64,000 bases of DNA from Cladopsammia gracilis. Lineage: Eukaryota > Cnidaria > Anthozoa > Scleractinia > Dendrophylliidae. The translations under genes and the position numbers were made by a program. Location: positions 1,333,898 to 1,397,897 of the forward strand of contig JAJGOT010000199.1 in assembly GCA_022457155.1 (NCBI GenBank), read 5' to 3'. Shown here in pieces: positions 9,514 through 20,092 of the stretch. Every line of letters starts with the position of its first letter. Positions within the stretch are counted from its first letter, which is position 1. Under the pieces are notes generated by a model. The model made no database searches and had not been told where the DNA came from. It was given only the letters and a program-made list of their open reading frames with translations.

Positions 9514-12500
9514 ATGGAAAGTTTGAGAAAAGATTATCAAGCTAGGATACGCGAAGATGTCCTAACGGACGCTGCGTCAGGCAGTAATAGGATCAAATTG
9601 TACCAGCAGCACTTCCAGGTAAGTTAAAATGGTATTGTAATGGAGAGTTACCCCCTTACTTCAACGCCGGTTTAATTTAGTGGCTCTTCCTGTAAAACTC
9701 ATGAGTGACGTAAAACAAAGAAAACAAAAGGCATAAAACAACAAAGGTAAAAAACAAAGGAAAAAGCCACAGGTTCTTACACCGAGGTAAACCCAATTTT
9801 AATAGTTTCCTATTGTTTTGAGCTTGAAAAGATGTTCGTGACGTAAAAATTATAATAAGGTTGATTAGAGTTGTAGTGTAAAAATAATGACAAGCGTTAT
9901 CGTTTTGTGGGTGCAAGAGTATTATATTTAAAAGAAAATTATCATTAAACTGTTCAATATCAGAGTTTTCACATTCATGCGCCGAATATTGTCTGGTAAT
10001 AGGGGTCAGCTGTCAAAGATTGTGGACAGCTGTGAAGCTACATAGTCTTTAAGCCATTAATAATAATAATAAGCTTAATAATAATAATAATAATAGTCTA
10101 TTGTTCAAAAGATAAAAAAAAAACATATCTTTTGTTACAAGGTGTTAAAAATGGGAAGTTAAAATTACATGAAATTACATATAAAACTACATTTACATTA
10201 ACCAAAATTAGAGCAGTCCCTCCCTTCGAGGCTTATGTGTTCTGGTTGTGGTCAAGTTCTTAATGTGTCAGCTGACAAACCCCACTCTTAAAAGAGTTAA
10301 TATTTGGGGCTGTAGCCAACATGGCTAAGAAATAATTTCCATAAACATTGGCATATAAGCTGCACTTTTTCGCCCAAACTTTTTGCTCAAAATCAGGGGT
10401 GCAGCTTATCTGTGGGAACATCTGCAAAAGGTTATTATACTTTCCGGTGATCATGTAAGTTGACCAGACTTTTTAAGCCTCAAAATTAAGATTTTAGTTA
10501 TTGGAGGTGTAAAACGTGGAGCAAAAATTATTTAACTTTGAATGATGTAGAAAAGTGAGTGTTATCTGTCTAACAGTGATGCTAGAGTGCCACCGAGACC
10601 AAAAATGAAATTGAACAATCTGCATCAAACACGTAACATACAAACATGATCATTGTGTTTATTAATTGTAAAATTTAGCCTCAAATTGTCAAAATACCTG
10701 TGTTAAAACAGTGCTTACTATCTTTGTGAGACATTTTGAAGCTCTTAGTAATGAAGGAACACCAAGGACAAATGAAAGAAGCTGCCATCTTGGTTAACCT
10801 TAGTAACCAGGTTAAATAAGAATGTGTGCTCAACAAATTTGCATGGTTACCAAGCTTGTTTTGGCCTGAACAAATGATGGGAACATAGCTGCAATGAAAA
10901 CTGTGGGTTTTTTTTTTTTTCGATACAGGATTATTTGATGGATAGAAGCAAAGTTTAGCTCACGTTTTGTGGAGCCAATTCTCTGACTTATGTTTTTATG
11001 TTAAAAAACTTTTTCCAAATTTTAATGAGCTTCAAAACTCGGGGTGGGGCTTATCTGTGAGTGCGGCTTATATGCCAGTGTTTACGGTACTATAAACATG
11101 GTTTGTACAATCTTGAAAAGGTCTTGAATTTTAGCAGTCATCTTGAAAAGTCCTTGAATTTGGTTAAGGTCCTTGAAAAGTACTTCATTTCTTCATTAGG
11201 TCTTGAAAAGTCCTTGACGTTTAGGACTTTATGTATGCCCTATCACTTTTCTGATAAATTAAATGATTTTGCTACAAAAAATTTGACCACCAGTGACTTT
11301 TAAAATCCGAAAATAACTAGCGAAAATGTCGGCATAATACGTGAATGCGTACATGAAGCAAAATTGTAATCTTTGCCTCGATTTCGTGCACCAGGAGACA
11401 AAGTGTTTCGATTTTGTAAATAAAACTTAGTCCTTGAAAAGTCCTTAAATTTTATTTGTCTGAAGTTGTACGAACCATGTATAAACTAGTAGTAATCAGA
11501 TTAATAGAGTGCATTCAACATGTTTGTTAATGGCTGAAAGAAGTAGTATAGATGTCGATTTACACAGGTGCTAAATGTTTTTGTTCACCCTTAGCCACCA
11601 CTTGAGAGTGCAATCAACTCACAAACATTTTGCTTTGGTGTGATTATTGTGATGTAGAAGAAACAGCGTGACAGCTGCGTTCCTTTTTTTATAGAGACGT
11701 ATTCCAGTTCGCATTTGCTAAGCTACATGCAAATATATCTAGAAAATTCAACTAAAGTCATAAGCGAATAACATTGAATGTTTGACATACAGGACTAGCA
11801 GCAATACAGATGTAATAAAGATGATGTGATTCAAACATAAACTTACTCAATCTTCAATAAATCTGAATCTGTTGTCAAACCTTTGCCAGACTTCATTTCA
11901 CTTGCCATATAATAAAAAGTGGTCAATTTCCAACTTTCTTTGGCCGTTGAAAAGCATTAAGTTGTGTCCTTCTCCGACCGACGGCAAGCGGTCACAACAC
12001 TTCGTGACATTGCAGCCACAAGTAGGTACCAGTCTTCTACCAATAAAGTGCACTATATAGGTGCACGTTAATGCATATGATGTATTCAAGATGGCGCCGA
12101 AAAGGTACATGACCGACCAAAAAAATGTCACCGCTTGGTATCACAGGATGCCCAAGATTAGGATGTGTTCAATGTTACTATTACAGTGTGATGTGCTTTA
12201 CCATGAACATCCAACAAAGCTTTTTACAAGTTAAACAATCAGAGAACAACAATAGACCGTTTTCATAATTACGTCACATACTACAACTACCAGCATTCCT
12301 TGTGCATAGCATGGGAGTCTTACGTGAACCTTTGCGCGAACCTTAACGCAAAACACGAACACTGGCAAAATAAATATGGCGGCCACTTCCGGTGTTGTCT
12401 TTGAGATGATAAATTGATCATCCCAGTGATGAACATTCATCATCCATTATTCCATTTTTTTATAAATCCTGACACAGAACAGCTATATATTATCTCCCAT

Positions 12501-14144
12501 ACAGAATTATAATAGGAATGCTAATAAGCTGAATTGCAATAATATTGTTCTTTCATAAGTAACATAAAAATGCTCGCCTGCATTTTGCCATTGTAAATAT
12601 CCATACAGTTTGGCCGCTAATATTTTATCTATTACATATGTTTTTCTTATATTTATTATCATCTTGTTATTCATTGCAGAAGAAAGATGGGCTACCAGTT
12701 CATTTGAAAGGCAGATATGGAATTCCTTTTACCAGGTATTTAACTGAACCACTCCTTATTAGGTTCATGCTCACCGGCTCAAGAATTGTTTTTGCTGCGG
12801 AGTTAGTGCAATGAGCAAGAAGCAACATAATCTTTATTTAAGAGAAAGTATGTAAGTTAGGACACATTTTTGAATTAAAAAGTTTTTGAATTCCAAAAAT
12901 TTGCATGCAAAATTTGCAAATAAATTGCATACACTATTAGTTTTCAATCTCGCTTGTTGTGTTATGGAGGTTACATAGCTTTACCGTGCCGTGTTGTGAA
13001 GTTCGTTGGGAATTGGGTACTGTAGGCTATGAGCTAGCCAAAGTACTGCATGTAATTGGAAACTTGGAAACAAAGCTGGCAACTTCATTTCCGCCGAAGT
13101 ATGTGTTTTCATGATGTCATCTTATCAAGACAGTTATGTACTTTGGTGGGAATGAAGTTGCAAACTTCATTTCCAAGTTTTCAATTATGTTTTGTACTTC
13201 GCAACATAATTGGCTAGTTTGTCGCCTAGTAATGTGAAAACAACTGTAATTTCTAAAAGAAACCTTCAGTCTTTACACTGGCATTAGGTGAAGTTACAAA
13301 ATTACGGGAATTTTGCTTTGGTGGTAAGCGAGGAAAGCGAGAGCTCTACAGTGGCTGGGATTCCAGCTAAAGTGCCAATTTTGCTTACCAGCATGTCATT
13401 TTGCACGGCAGTCTTTAAACTGGCATTTGCGATTGAGATTTGTTTAAAAACTATTGAAGGAAAAGGCTAAAGTGCCATTTTGCTTACAAGCGTGTCATTT
13501 TCTTGAATCAAACGCGTGCCATTGTTTTTACAGTGCAATATGAGACAAAAGAAATTTTTAATGAGGCGTGCATCATCAAACAGTGCTACCATGTTAAAGA
13601 AATGTTATTTTGTTTATCATTTTTGCCACAGCATTCACTATCTATTTGATACACTGGTTTATTATAATTTGTTTTAGGTGTCCCCAATTAGCAGCAATGC
13701 TAAATCCTTTGTTGACACATTAATAAAGTTATTATGATCGCATGTGGAAGTTGGTGATATTTGTTTTGACTTTGAATTTTGTAAAATTTGGCTTCAAATA
13801 TTTCATGGATATCACAGCAGTGGACAAAACAGTAGATAGGCCTGCACTAATAGACTTGAACCCACTCTCACGAATGTGGATCCTCCTCCCCAAAATACAC
13901 TTGGTCAAGGTTTTATACATAAATATGATGCTGTCTTAGATGGAATTTTGGAACAAGCCATATCCCTTTGTAAATCATGATTACTTTCTATAGCAATTCC
14001 ATACCTACAAGCTTAGTTTGGTAGTGATTTAGGATTCTTTTTTATTGCAGATTTCTAATGTGGGGAGTTGGAATTGGCTGTGTAGCCACACTTGGTTGCA
14101 TTGGCCTCATGGCCACAAATAATCTGCCAAAAAAGGAACGCTAA
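9514..14144 (+). CDS. COX7A: Cytochrome c oxidase subunit 7A family protein
   Basis: Three coding exons, 9514-9618, 12680-12735 and 14051-14144 (stop TAA 14142-14144), join in phases 0 and 2 to give 84 residues. The middle segment KLYQQHFQ-KKDGLPVHLKG is the family hallmark (animal COX7A proteins have K.LFQ..D.IPLYLKGG here). It is followed by one hydrophobic helix starting FLMWGVGIGCVATLG and a basic tail NNLPKKER. COX7A is a small single-pass subunit of complex IV in the inner mitochondrial membrane, and the 7A2L paralogue joins respiratory supercomplexes. The N-terminal 30 residues are not a classic arginine-rich presequence; an in-frame ATG at 9442 would add 24 residues with a hydrophobic stretch. 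I chose 9514 because it fits family length. AATAAA at 14291-14296 is a likely poly(A) signal. The exact paralogue (7A1/7A2/7A2L) cannot be told. Confidence 0.87.
10337..11089. mobile_element. TIR element in COX7A intron 1
   Basis: The left end AAACATTGGCATATAAGCTG and the right end on the reverse strand AAACACTGGCATATAAGCCG match over about 27 bp. Further inside, GCAGCTTATCTGTG and GGGCTTATCTGTGA are also inverted copies. It holds no transposase frame. The right border touches the next element. Confidence 0.7.
11090..11486. mobile_element. TIR element with CTTGAAAAGTCCTTGA repeats
   Basis: The left end TATAAACATGGTTTGTACAA is mirrored on the right by TTGTACGAACCATGTATAAA. The inside is built of degenerate 20-25 bp units containing CTTGAAAAGTCCTTGAAT. 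It is nonautonomous and lies in COX7A intron 1. Confidence 0.7.
11487..12679. other. Remainder of COX7A intron 1
   Basis: AT-rich intron sequence in which I recognise no exon or complete repeat. ACTACAACTACCAGCATTCC at 12283-12302 resembles the inner TIR of the MITE at 8440 and may be a fragment of that family. Confidence 0.4.
13035..13215. repeat. Foldback repeat in COX7A intron 2
   Basis: ATTGGAAACTTGGAAACAAA and GGCAACTTCATTTCC on the left are mirrored by GGAATGAAGTTGC and TTTCCAAGTTTTCAATTATG on the right. The arms are imperfect, so this is probably an old MITE. A second small direct repeat (AAAGTGCCATTTTGCTTAC at ~13470, similar at ~13370) follows. Confidence 0.65.
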
Positions 14145-14366
14145 TCAAGAAACTGGACGTACAGCTTATCAGACCAGTACCGCAAATCAAAGTGAAGCTT
14201 GATCAACATTTATACATGGAACAAACAGATTCAATTGTCTTTTCATCTGTACACCAACATTTGGCAATTTGCATGCCAGCATGCCAGCTCAATAAAGCTT
14301 GAATATGTGTTTGTTTGTTACATAATTGTTGTCTGACTTCATTGTATATTAACCTTTAGTTAGAAA

Positions 14367-14368
<2 letters not shown>

Positions 14369-14402
<34 letters not shown>
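14369..14402. repeat. (AT)n microsatellite
   Basis: About 17 AT dinucleotides just before the LINE 5' remnant. Confidence 0.97.
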
Positions 14403-14409
<7 letters not shown>

Positions 14410-14470
14410 AATAAAGTGATTTTTATCGATTGGTAACGTAAATCGGTAGAAATCGATAAAACGATTTATG

Positions 14471-14508
14471 TCATCTCTTGTGGTTGCGTTCTTAACCACA
14501 AGAGATGA
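14471..14508. other. Perfect 15-bp hairpin at the LINE ORF start
   Basis: TCATCTCTTGTGGTT, an 8-nt loop GCGTTCTT, then AACCACAAGAGATGA. The stem begins directly after the ATG at 14468-14470, so the RNA would place the start codon at the foot of the hairpin. Retained perfectly in an otherwise broken copy. Confidence 0.85.
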
Positions 14509-15048
14509 CAGCCGGAAAGACGGCGCATGTTGGGCTAGTCCCCCACATGCTGTAACAACTTTGACTTCTAGCAGCTTAAATGAAATATGCTCCCAGGGTG
14601 TCCGATCAGGGGGAGAGAATCTAACACCCACCATCGATAATCTTGATGACGACCCGACACTGCCTAGTAATACGACCTGCCACTGCGGTAAGAGCTTTGG
14701 CAATGCTCGTGGACTGCGAACACATCAATCACGATGATGTGCCGACCGACAGCAACGCAACCCTCCTAGTGAAGGAAATAAGTCGATTGATGGGAATCAG
14801 AGCCCGGATGTAAACCACAGTGCTCAGGAGCCCATAGCCTGTTCGCGTCAGCCACCTAGTACTTCCACTAGCAATGCCAAAATTCAATGGCCTAAAGGCA
14901 ATGCAAAAGCTGAATGGGCAAGCTTAGATAGCGACCTGAGTATCATCCTCCGCCTCCGACTCAGAGGGAGTACGGTCAATCAGCTTAGCCTATTTAGTAG
15001 TGTGGTATATGAAACATGTCTCGAGAAATTCGGTGCGGTAGAGTCTAA

Positions 15049-15259
15049 GGGTGCCTTCCATTTGTCAGAACTGGCCGGCCGGACCGCTCAATTCGTAAAT
15101 ATTATTCCATTATTTGCCAGAACTGGTCGGAAAGACTGGTAAATTTGGAAATAGTATGCACCCTTTTGATGGACTTGAAGGAACAAGTCTTCAAAAAGAT
15201 GCATTCTAGTTACAAACGGACCGGTCTGACCGGCCAGTTCTGACAAATGGTAAACGCCC
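15049..15259. mobile_element. Harbinger-type MITE inserted in the LINE ORF, 211 bp
   Basis: The ends GGGTGCCTTCCATTTGTCAG and, reverse strand, GGGCGTTTACCATTTGTCAG continue through AACTGGCCGG, so the TIRs are about 35 bp. A TAA trinucleotide flanks both sides (15046-15048, 15260-15262), the TWA-type duplication of PIF/Harbinger elements. Removing the element and one TAA restores an open reading frame across the site, confirming the borders. Confidence 0.9.
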
Positions 15260-15627
15260 TAAGAAAGGGAGGCCAGAAGTAGTGAAGAGACCTAACAGAA
15301 GACAGGTGAGGAAAGGACAACTGCGGACAAATCAGAGAGTCTTAAAGCGCCAACTGAAGGAAGCTCCTGAGCATGAGAAAGCTACACTAAGAACCCTACT
15401 GGACGATGTTAAGAAGCAGACACTCGTCCTGTCTCGTGCTGAGAACCAACAGAAGCGACGGAAACGAAAGCGGAAGACCAGGGATGCTTTCTACAAAAAT
15501 CCATACACCTTCGCCAAATCACTGTTCACTGAAAGCAAGAGCGGTGTTTTGGATGTGCCCCAGGAGGAGCTGGAAGAGCACTTGAAAAAGACCTACTCCG
15601 ATTCCTGTCGAGATGTGCCGCTGCCTT

Positions 15628-16175
15628 ACATGCAGCATAGAAATGGCTACGCTTTCAGAACTAGCTGTGCTAGTGACTCCGTTTGTGGGACTGGCGGAAG
15701 ATATCGGAGTAGCATTGGACGCTTCAGGTGAGCTGGGGACTAGAGTTGTCCCAGAAGTGGACGGTGCAGTAACAGGTTTCACGCTGGGAGAGGTCACGGC
15801 ATTTGGTTTCGCCTTATCGACCATATCCAGAAGGTTCTTGAGTACATCGGTAAAAGTATTGTCTCTCTTGAAACCGTTCTCTTCTTTGACCGGCTGTTTC
15901 ACATACTTCATCCTCGGAACTTTCATTTCGGTCTTCCCTTCTGGTTTCAAATCTTGGTTGTAAAGCTTTCTCTTCAAAATGTCTTTCTTCTGTGTCGAAC
16001 AATGGACATCGACATTGCAATTGTTTTGTTTGTTTTCGGCCACCAAAATAAATTCTGTTGCCACAATAATCACAATTAATGTTCGAAAACGTTTGGTACA
16101 ATTCATCACTAATAAGGTGATGGACAGGAGCGAGCGTGGCACTAATTGCACTTTTAAAGGACGATAAATTTCTCT
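15628..16175 (-). pseudogene. Unclassified minus-strand coding remnant, Cys-rich then Ser/Thr/Pro-rich
   Basis: I do not recognise this. On the minus strand a long open frame covers 16238-15519. The part outside the LINE reads KLYNQDLKPEGKTEMKVPR, then TFTDVLKNLLDMVDKAKPNA, then a Ser/Thr/Pro/Ala-rich tail (SPSVKPVTAPSTSGTTLVPS). An overlapping minus frame (16160-15814) reads more convincingly in the first third, with VHHLISDELYQTFSNINCDYC and a cysteine set CDYCGN...CRCP. So the coding sense may switch frame near 15970-16000. CTAG before 16185 could be a splice acceptor. It interrupts the LINE ORF and ends at about 15628 against it. It may be the accessory gene of a DNA transposon or a captured host exon. 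Confidence 0.4.
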
Positions 16176-16623
16176 TCCTGTTTCGCTAGACGAATTCAAC
16201 CTGATAACACAAGCAAAATCAGTTGAAAGCAAAGACAATTCAGACTATTACTTATTGATGGCTACTGGAAGACATAATAAGTGAACTCCGCCAAGTATCG
16301 AATAAAATCCTTGACTGTTTTTTTAAAATGGAGGAGACAAGCTGTTGTGAAAGAAATTTCACTGGTAGGTAATAAAATCGTTATGATGGCCGGGAAAACT
16401 GAAAATGCGAACAATCTTTTTTGGTACAAGCAGGTTGTATGTGTTAATTAATTGAGTGGCTGTGTGAGGTTTAAACCATGCCACCCGCTTGTGGGTGTTA
16501 CTCGAACATGAATAAAATTTTTGACCAGGTGCCATACTGAGCTAAGTTAGCTTTTTGTACCGCCACTGAAAAGTCTGCCATCCTCTCGATGACCCTTGGT
16601 CGATTGCCACCCCTCGGCCCAAA

Positions 16624-16811
16624 AATTATGTTCAATGTTCTATCTGAATAATATATCACTAAGATGTAAATTTATACACTTGGGTTGAGAGAGACAGTGT
16701 GGAGTAAAGTTTCTTGTCTAAGGAAACAACACGACGGCAGAGACCAGGCTCGAACCACCGACCTTCAGGTTGAAAGTCTGACGCGCTAACCACTAGACCA
16801 CCGTGCCGCCC
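16624..16811 (-). mobile_element. tRNA-derived SINE
   Basis: On the minus strand the head reads TGGTCTAGTGGTTAGCGC (pol III box A), then after about 30 bp GGTTCGAGCC (box B). Between them TTC lies where the anticodon would be, so a tRNA-Glu-like ancestor is possible. A body containing AAGAAACTTTACTCCACACT follows. The acceptor stem is not complementary, so it is not a functional tRNA. Confidence 0.8.
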
Positions 16812-16949
16812 ACTCCCCTGCTTATGCCTCTCATATATAGGTCACTTTTCTATGGTCACAGAAATTGATGTTTTCTTATTTTAAGAAGCCGGGGTAATAT
16901 GTTTGGAGTTAAAGACCAAAAGGTCTCTTCTCACGCGTGGTTTAAAAGT

Positions 16950-17256
16950 TTCCATGTGCTTGCTGTAATGCTTTCTATGTTGGTGAAACTAACCGGCATT
17001 TCTCTACACGCATCCGTTAACATCTTTTTAAGGACAGTGCCTCTCACATTTTAAAGCATCTACAGAAGTCGGAGACAGGCCTCATCGCATGTTCCTCGGA
17101 TTCACTATCTTGCGGGACGAGACCATTACGGGGACACATCCCCTGGTCCCGGAAAAACGCTCATAGTATCCCAAATTAGTAGCCGTGACCTCTTGTGACC
17201 AGCTTGTAGTTTTTCTGACACTTCAATAAACTCATTGATTTTGATTGATTGAAAAC
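16950..17256 (+). pseudogene. GIY-YIG endonuclease fragment of a Penelope-like retroelement
   Basis: One plus-strand frame reads CNAFYVGETNRHFSTRIR, a stop, then HLFKDSASHILKHLQKSE. This is the GIY-YIG signature (here FYVGET) with the usual HFSTR..R.HL spacing of the C-terminal endonuclease of Penelope-like elements in corals. One in-frame stop and loss of similarity after about 17085 show decay. The following ~170 bp end in TTGATTTTGATTGATTG, possibly the 3' tail. Confidence 0.55.
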
Positions 17257-18216
17257 AATCCCTTAATTAATTATTTCTTGTTTTTCATAGAAAATCGCTT
17301 CCAGGTAAGCAATTGGGAGGAGAAGAAACAGAAACATTAATATCCATACAATGTCCTGTTCAGATGTCGTTCGATTTATTTGTCAACTGACAACGCAAAA
17401 GGTTTAGAGAATATGACTTTAATTTGGCGCTTTTTCTTGGTGACCCAGAGCTGCTCTTTGGTAATTACTTCGTCTGTGATAAACGGCTGCCGCTGCCGGA
17501 ATCCCGCTGATTACGTTATAGTTCTTACGCGAACCAATTTTTTAATAACTAAAAACGTTGTTTGGTTAAAATATTAAAACAGGCTCCCTTTGGGGGGCTC
17601 CACTTTTGGGCAGCATGTCTCAACAGCACGCTATTACAGTTAATTCAATCTTTCTAATTTTGAGGTCTACCAGGGTGTATCCTTTGCATAAAGGGGTTAG
17701 ACATTTTATTTAACAGGAGTTTCATTAAGTTTTTGAAAAAGAGGGTGATGAGTTTGAGCAGGTGGGCACACGATCGTTAGGGCCGAAGGCCGGAGGCATG
17801 CCCCCACCCCCTGGAAAATTGTTAAAATTTACTCTCCCGGAGATGCACTTTCCTGCATTTTGAAGCACGAACTTAAGCATCTTACTGTTGCTCAAAATTT
17901 TTTTTAGCTTAGTTTCTAATAAAAGTAAAATCACTCACAAGAAACTTGCTTCCTCCGAAATTGACTTTGTAATACAAAGGATATCAATGAAAGTAATAAA
18001 TTTCACAACTCAGTGAAAAAGAATGGCTCGAAATTGCAGTCCATTCAACTTACCAGTATACAAAATATTTACATCATAGGGAGTTTCACTTACCTCTTGA
18101 CCTTTTCTCAGGTGGAGGTCGAGTACAAAAATATTGTTTAATCGACCGTACTGAACTTTTTTCGGTCGCCATAACGCACGTGAAACTTGTTTGCAACTCA
18201 ATGACATCATGCAGAA
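17257..18216. other. No gene recognised
   Basis: AT-rich DNA; frames under 70 codons without motifs. Confidence 0.4.
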
Positions 18217-18391
18217 CAAACATGAAAATTAGGTGTTCTCAACTGAGTTGATTAGGTAAATTGACCACCGTAAAGGGATTCAAAAACTGACGGGGAGGAG
18301 GGCGGGGGGGAGGGGTGGGGAAGTGAAACATGAAAATTAGGTGTTCTCAACTGTGTTGATAAGGTAAATTGACCACCGTAAAGAGATTAAG
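18217..18391. repeat. Local direct duplication
   Basis: ACATGAAAATTAGGTGTTCT followed by CAACTGAGTTGAT and AAATTGACCACCGTAAAG occurs twice, about 109 bp apart, separated by a G-rich stretch (18291-18322). Confidence 0.85.
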
Positions 18392-19299
18392 AAAGCGCAC
18401 GTTTCGAACGCTAGCTGAGGGTTGTCCAATACTCCCGACCTGATACGACCCGAAAAAGAAGAAGAAAATGTATGAACAGTACTCGTGGTGTCGCCATAGC
18501 CCAACTGACCACCTTCATCTTTTCAAAGATGATTGGAGCGGATGCCAGTGTATTTTCCAAGGGAAACCGGCGGGAAAATATTCAGGTTCAAGCGTAATGC
18601 GTGATGACATACATTGTTATAGACCCGAATCGTTAGTCGAGGTACGATTTCATGGAAAAATGATGTCGTAATTTCGCTTTTTGGTCGCGATCCGTCAAGT
18701 TAATTATGTACTGTTTAAAAAACGAGCGGTAGTCTGGGTAGTGTATTGTCAGGTTTAAAATCTCGAGGCGAAGCCGAGAGTTTCTACACCTGATAATACA
18801 CGTACTGCAAGTTTTTTGAACGGCTTCAAAAACATTCGTTCAAAAGCGTGTCCCTTCGGAATTAAGACAATTGCACTTTTGTGCAAAGATGAAATTAGCA
18901 TACAAGAAAAACAATTATACTAATTAGCCACTCTTCGATGAAGTAACCATTGCTTCCCGGCTCCTGTTGAAAGTTTTGGGATTTTACAGTTCTACTGAAA
19001 AATGATATACCACAGTTGACAGGAACGGTAGATAAAACGTCTGACAATTGTTTTTCAGTGGTAGAGAACGAGTACAAATAAGAAGCTTGCATTTGCAAAC
19101 CATTCGCTTACCTGGCAATTTACACGAGGGCGCTGGTGCATTCAAATAACGGTTTACTTGTTAACTGTTCTTTAATATTGAGAAGATTCCAAATAGAATG
19201 GCAAAAGACCAGATATCGTAAAAGCTACTGAACAAAAATATTAAAATCACCATTTATTGTACTAAGAATCCTGAATATTTTTACTACCCATTTTTTGGT
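18392..19299. other. No gene recognised; one palindrome
   Basis: At about 18739-18802 GTGTATTGTCAGGT and ACCTGATAATACAC bracket CTCGAGGCGAAGCCGAG, forming a palindromic core that resembles the GCGCAGCCGAG core of the repeats at 4.6 and 28.9 kb. Otherwise nothing recognised. Confidence 0.45.
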
Positions 19300-19424
19300 A
19301 CCTATAAAAACAAAAGATTTACGCCGCCCAGCCTCGCAGTGAAAAAGTTGAAAACGAGGTTGGGCGGGCAAAGCAAAGCATTTTATTCTTCGGGGAGTCA
19401 ACATGGCCGCCACGTGATAAAGGC
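19300..19424. mobile_element. Decayed copy of the 7280-7403 MITE
   Basis: Shares TATAAAAACAAAAGATTT, GCCTCGCAGTGAAAAAGTTG (inverted relative to 7349), GAGTCAACATGGCCGCC and the right end CGTGATAAAGGCCTA with the element at 7280-7403. The left TIR is missing and the centre is rearranged. Confidence 0.75.
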
Positions 19425-19436
19425 CTATTTTGCAAC

Positions 19437-19715
19437 GAGAACGGCATAAAACAATAGGTTTAATGAGCGAAAACAATGCCTCTGCACGTGTTGCACGTGC
19501 GTTTTACATTTTGGTACATTTCTTTGCCGTTCCCTGCAAAACAACAACGTCAAATGATCAAATTATAGGTTTTACGGAGAACGTGAACACGCGACGGTTA
19601 ATTTTCCTTTCTCCATTTGAACTGGTAAGCCATTCCTTCAAATTTAGCTCCTGGACAATTCAGACACATTAGACAAACTAAACAAATTGGAACAACTGCA
19701 AAGTAGTTTAAAAAA
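19437..19715 (+). repeat. Dispersed ~275-bp repeat, copy 1
   Basis: Matches 23699-23972 in the same orientation. Shared blocks include TCTGCACGTG, AACAACAACGTCAAATGA, AGAACGTGAACAC and CACATTAGACAAA. Identity looks like roughly three quarters by eye. No coding frame is conserved between the two, so it is an unclassified interspersed repeat. Confidence 0.75.
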
Positions 19716-20092
19716 GCGCGAATCCTTTTTTCAAGTGACGTTTTTCATGGCGTTGCCGTCGTCGTTGCTTAAGCTCTCTAATTATCAGGGGACTAACGCG
19801 AGAGGGGAATATGACGAAGGGTATAAGACGAGGGCAATATGTAATCCTTTCTTTTGCTATTGTTATTGGCTGTTAACGTTGTTTTCAGCCCCACCTCTTT
19901 CCAGTTACAATTAAGAGCCGGGTCGTAGCTGTCCAAACGATGTCTGTGATTGGCGAACGATACAATTGATATACAGCTGTTTCGAGAAAGGTTGTCGGAA
20001 AAAAGCGCAAAAGTGCATGCGACAATCCCGAAAGGTAATATGGGATATGATCAATGTATTTTAATAAGTCAAATAAATACATCAGACCCGCG

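Larger units (their letters stand above)
14468..15627 (+). pseudogene. 5' half of an RLE-type non-LTR retrotransposon ORF, broken
   Basis: An open frame from ATG 14468 runs to 15048 with a single TGA at 14735-14737. After the MITE at 15049-15259 it resumes at 15260 in a shifted frame and continues to about 15627. Visible in order: a finger-like cluster CHCGKSFGNARGLRTHQSR, then (after the stop) Cys; the segment KIQWPKGNAKAEW; then a long Lys/Arg-rich linker (QQKRRKRKRKTRDAFYKNP) leading to the region that precedes the reverse transcriptase in R2/NeSL/Hero-like elements. The reverse transcriptase, second finger and endonuclease are missing. It breaks off at unrelated minus-strand sequence near 15628. 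Such elements move by target-primed reverse transcription. Assignment rests on remembered similarity to cnidarian copies and on the LINE 3' end at 41.8 kb, with which it cannot be aligned because the two do not overlap. Confidence 0.65.

Noticed and set aside
14356..14703. 115-codon minus ORF
   Set aside because: Runs antisense through the LINE ORF and the (AT)n tract.
16624..16811. Functional tRNA-Glu gene
   Set aside because: Boxes A and B are present but the acceptor stem does not pair and a SINE body follows.
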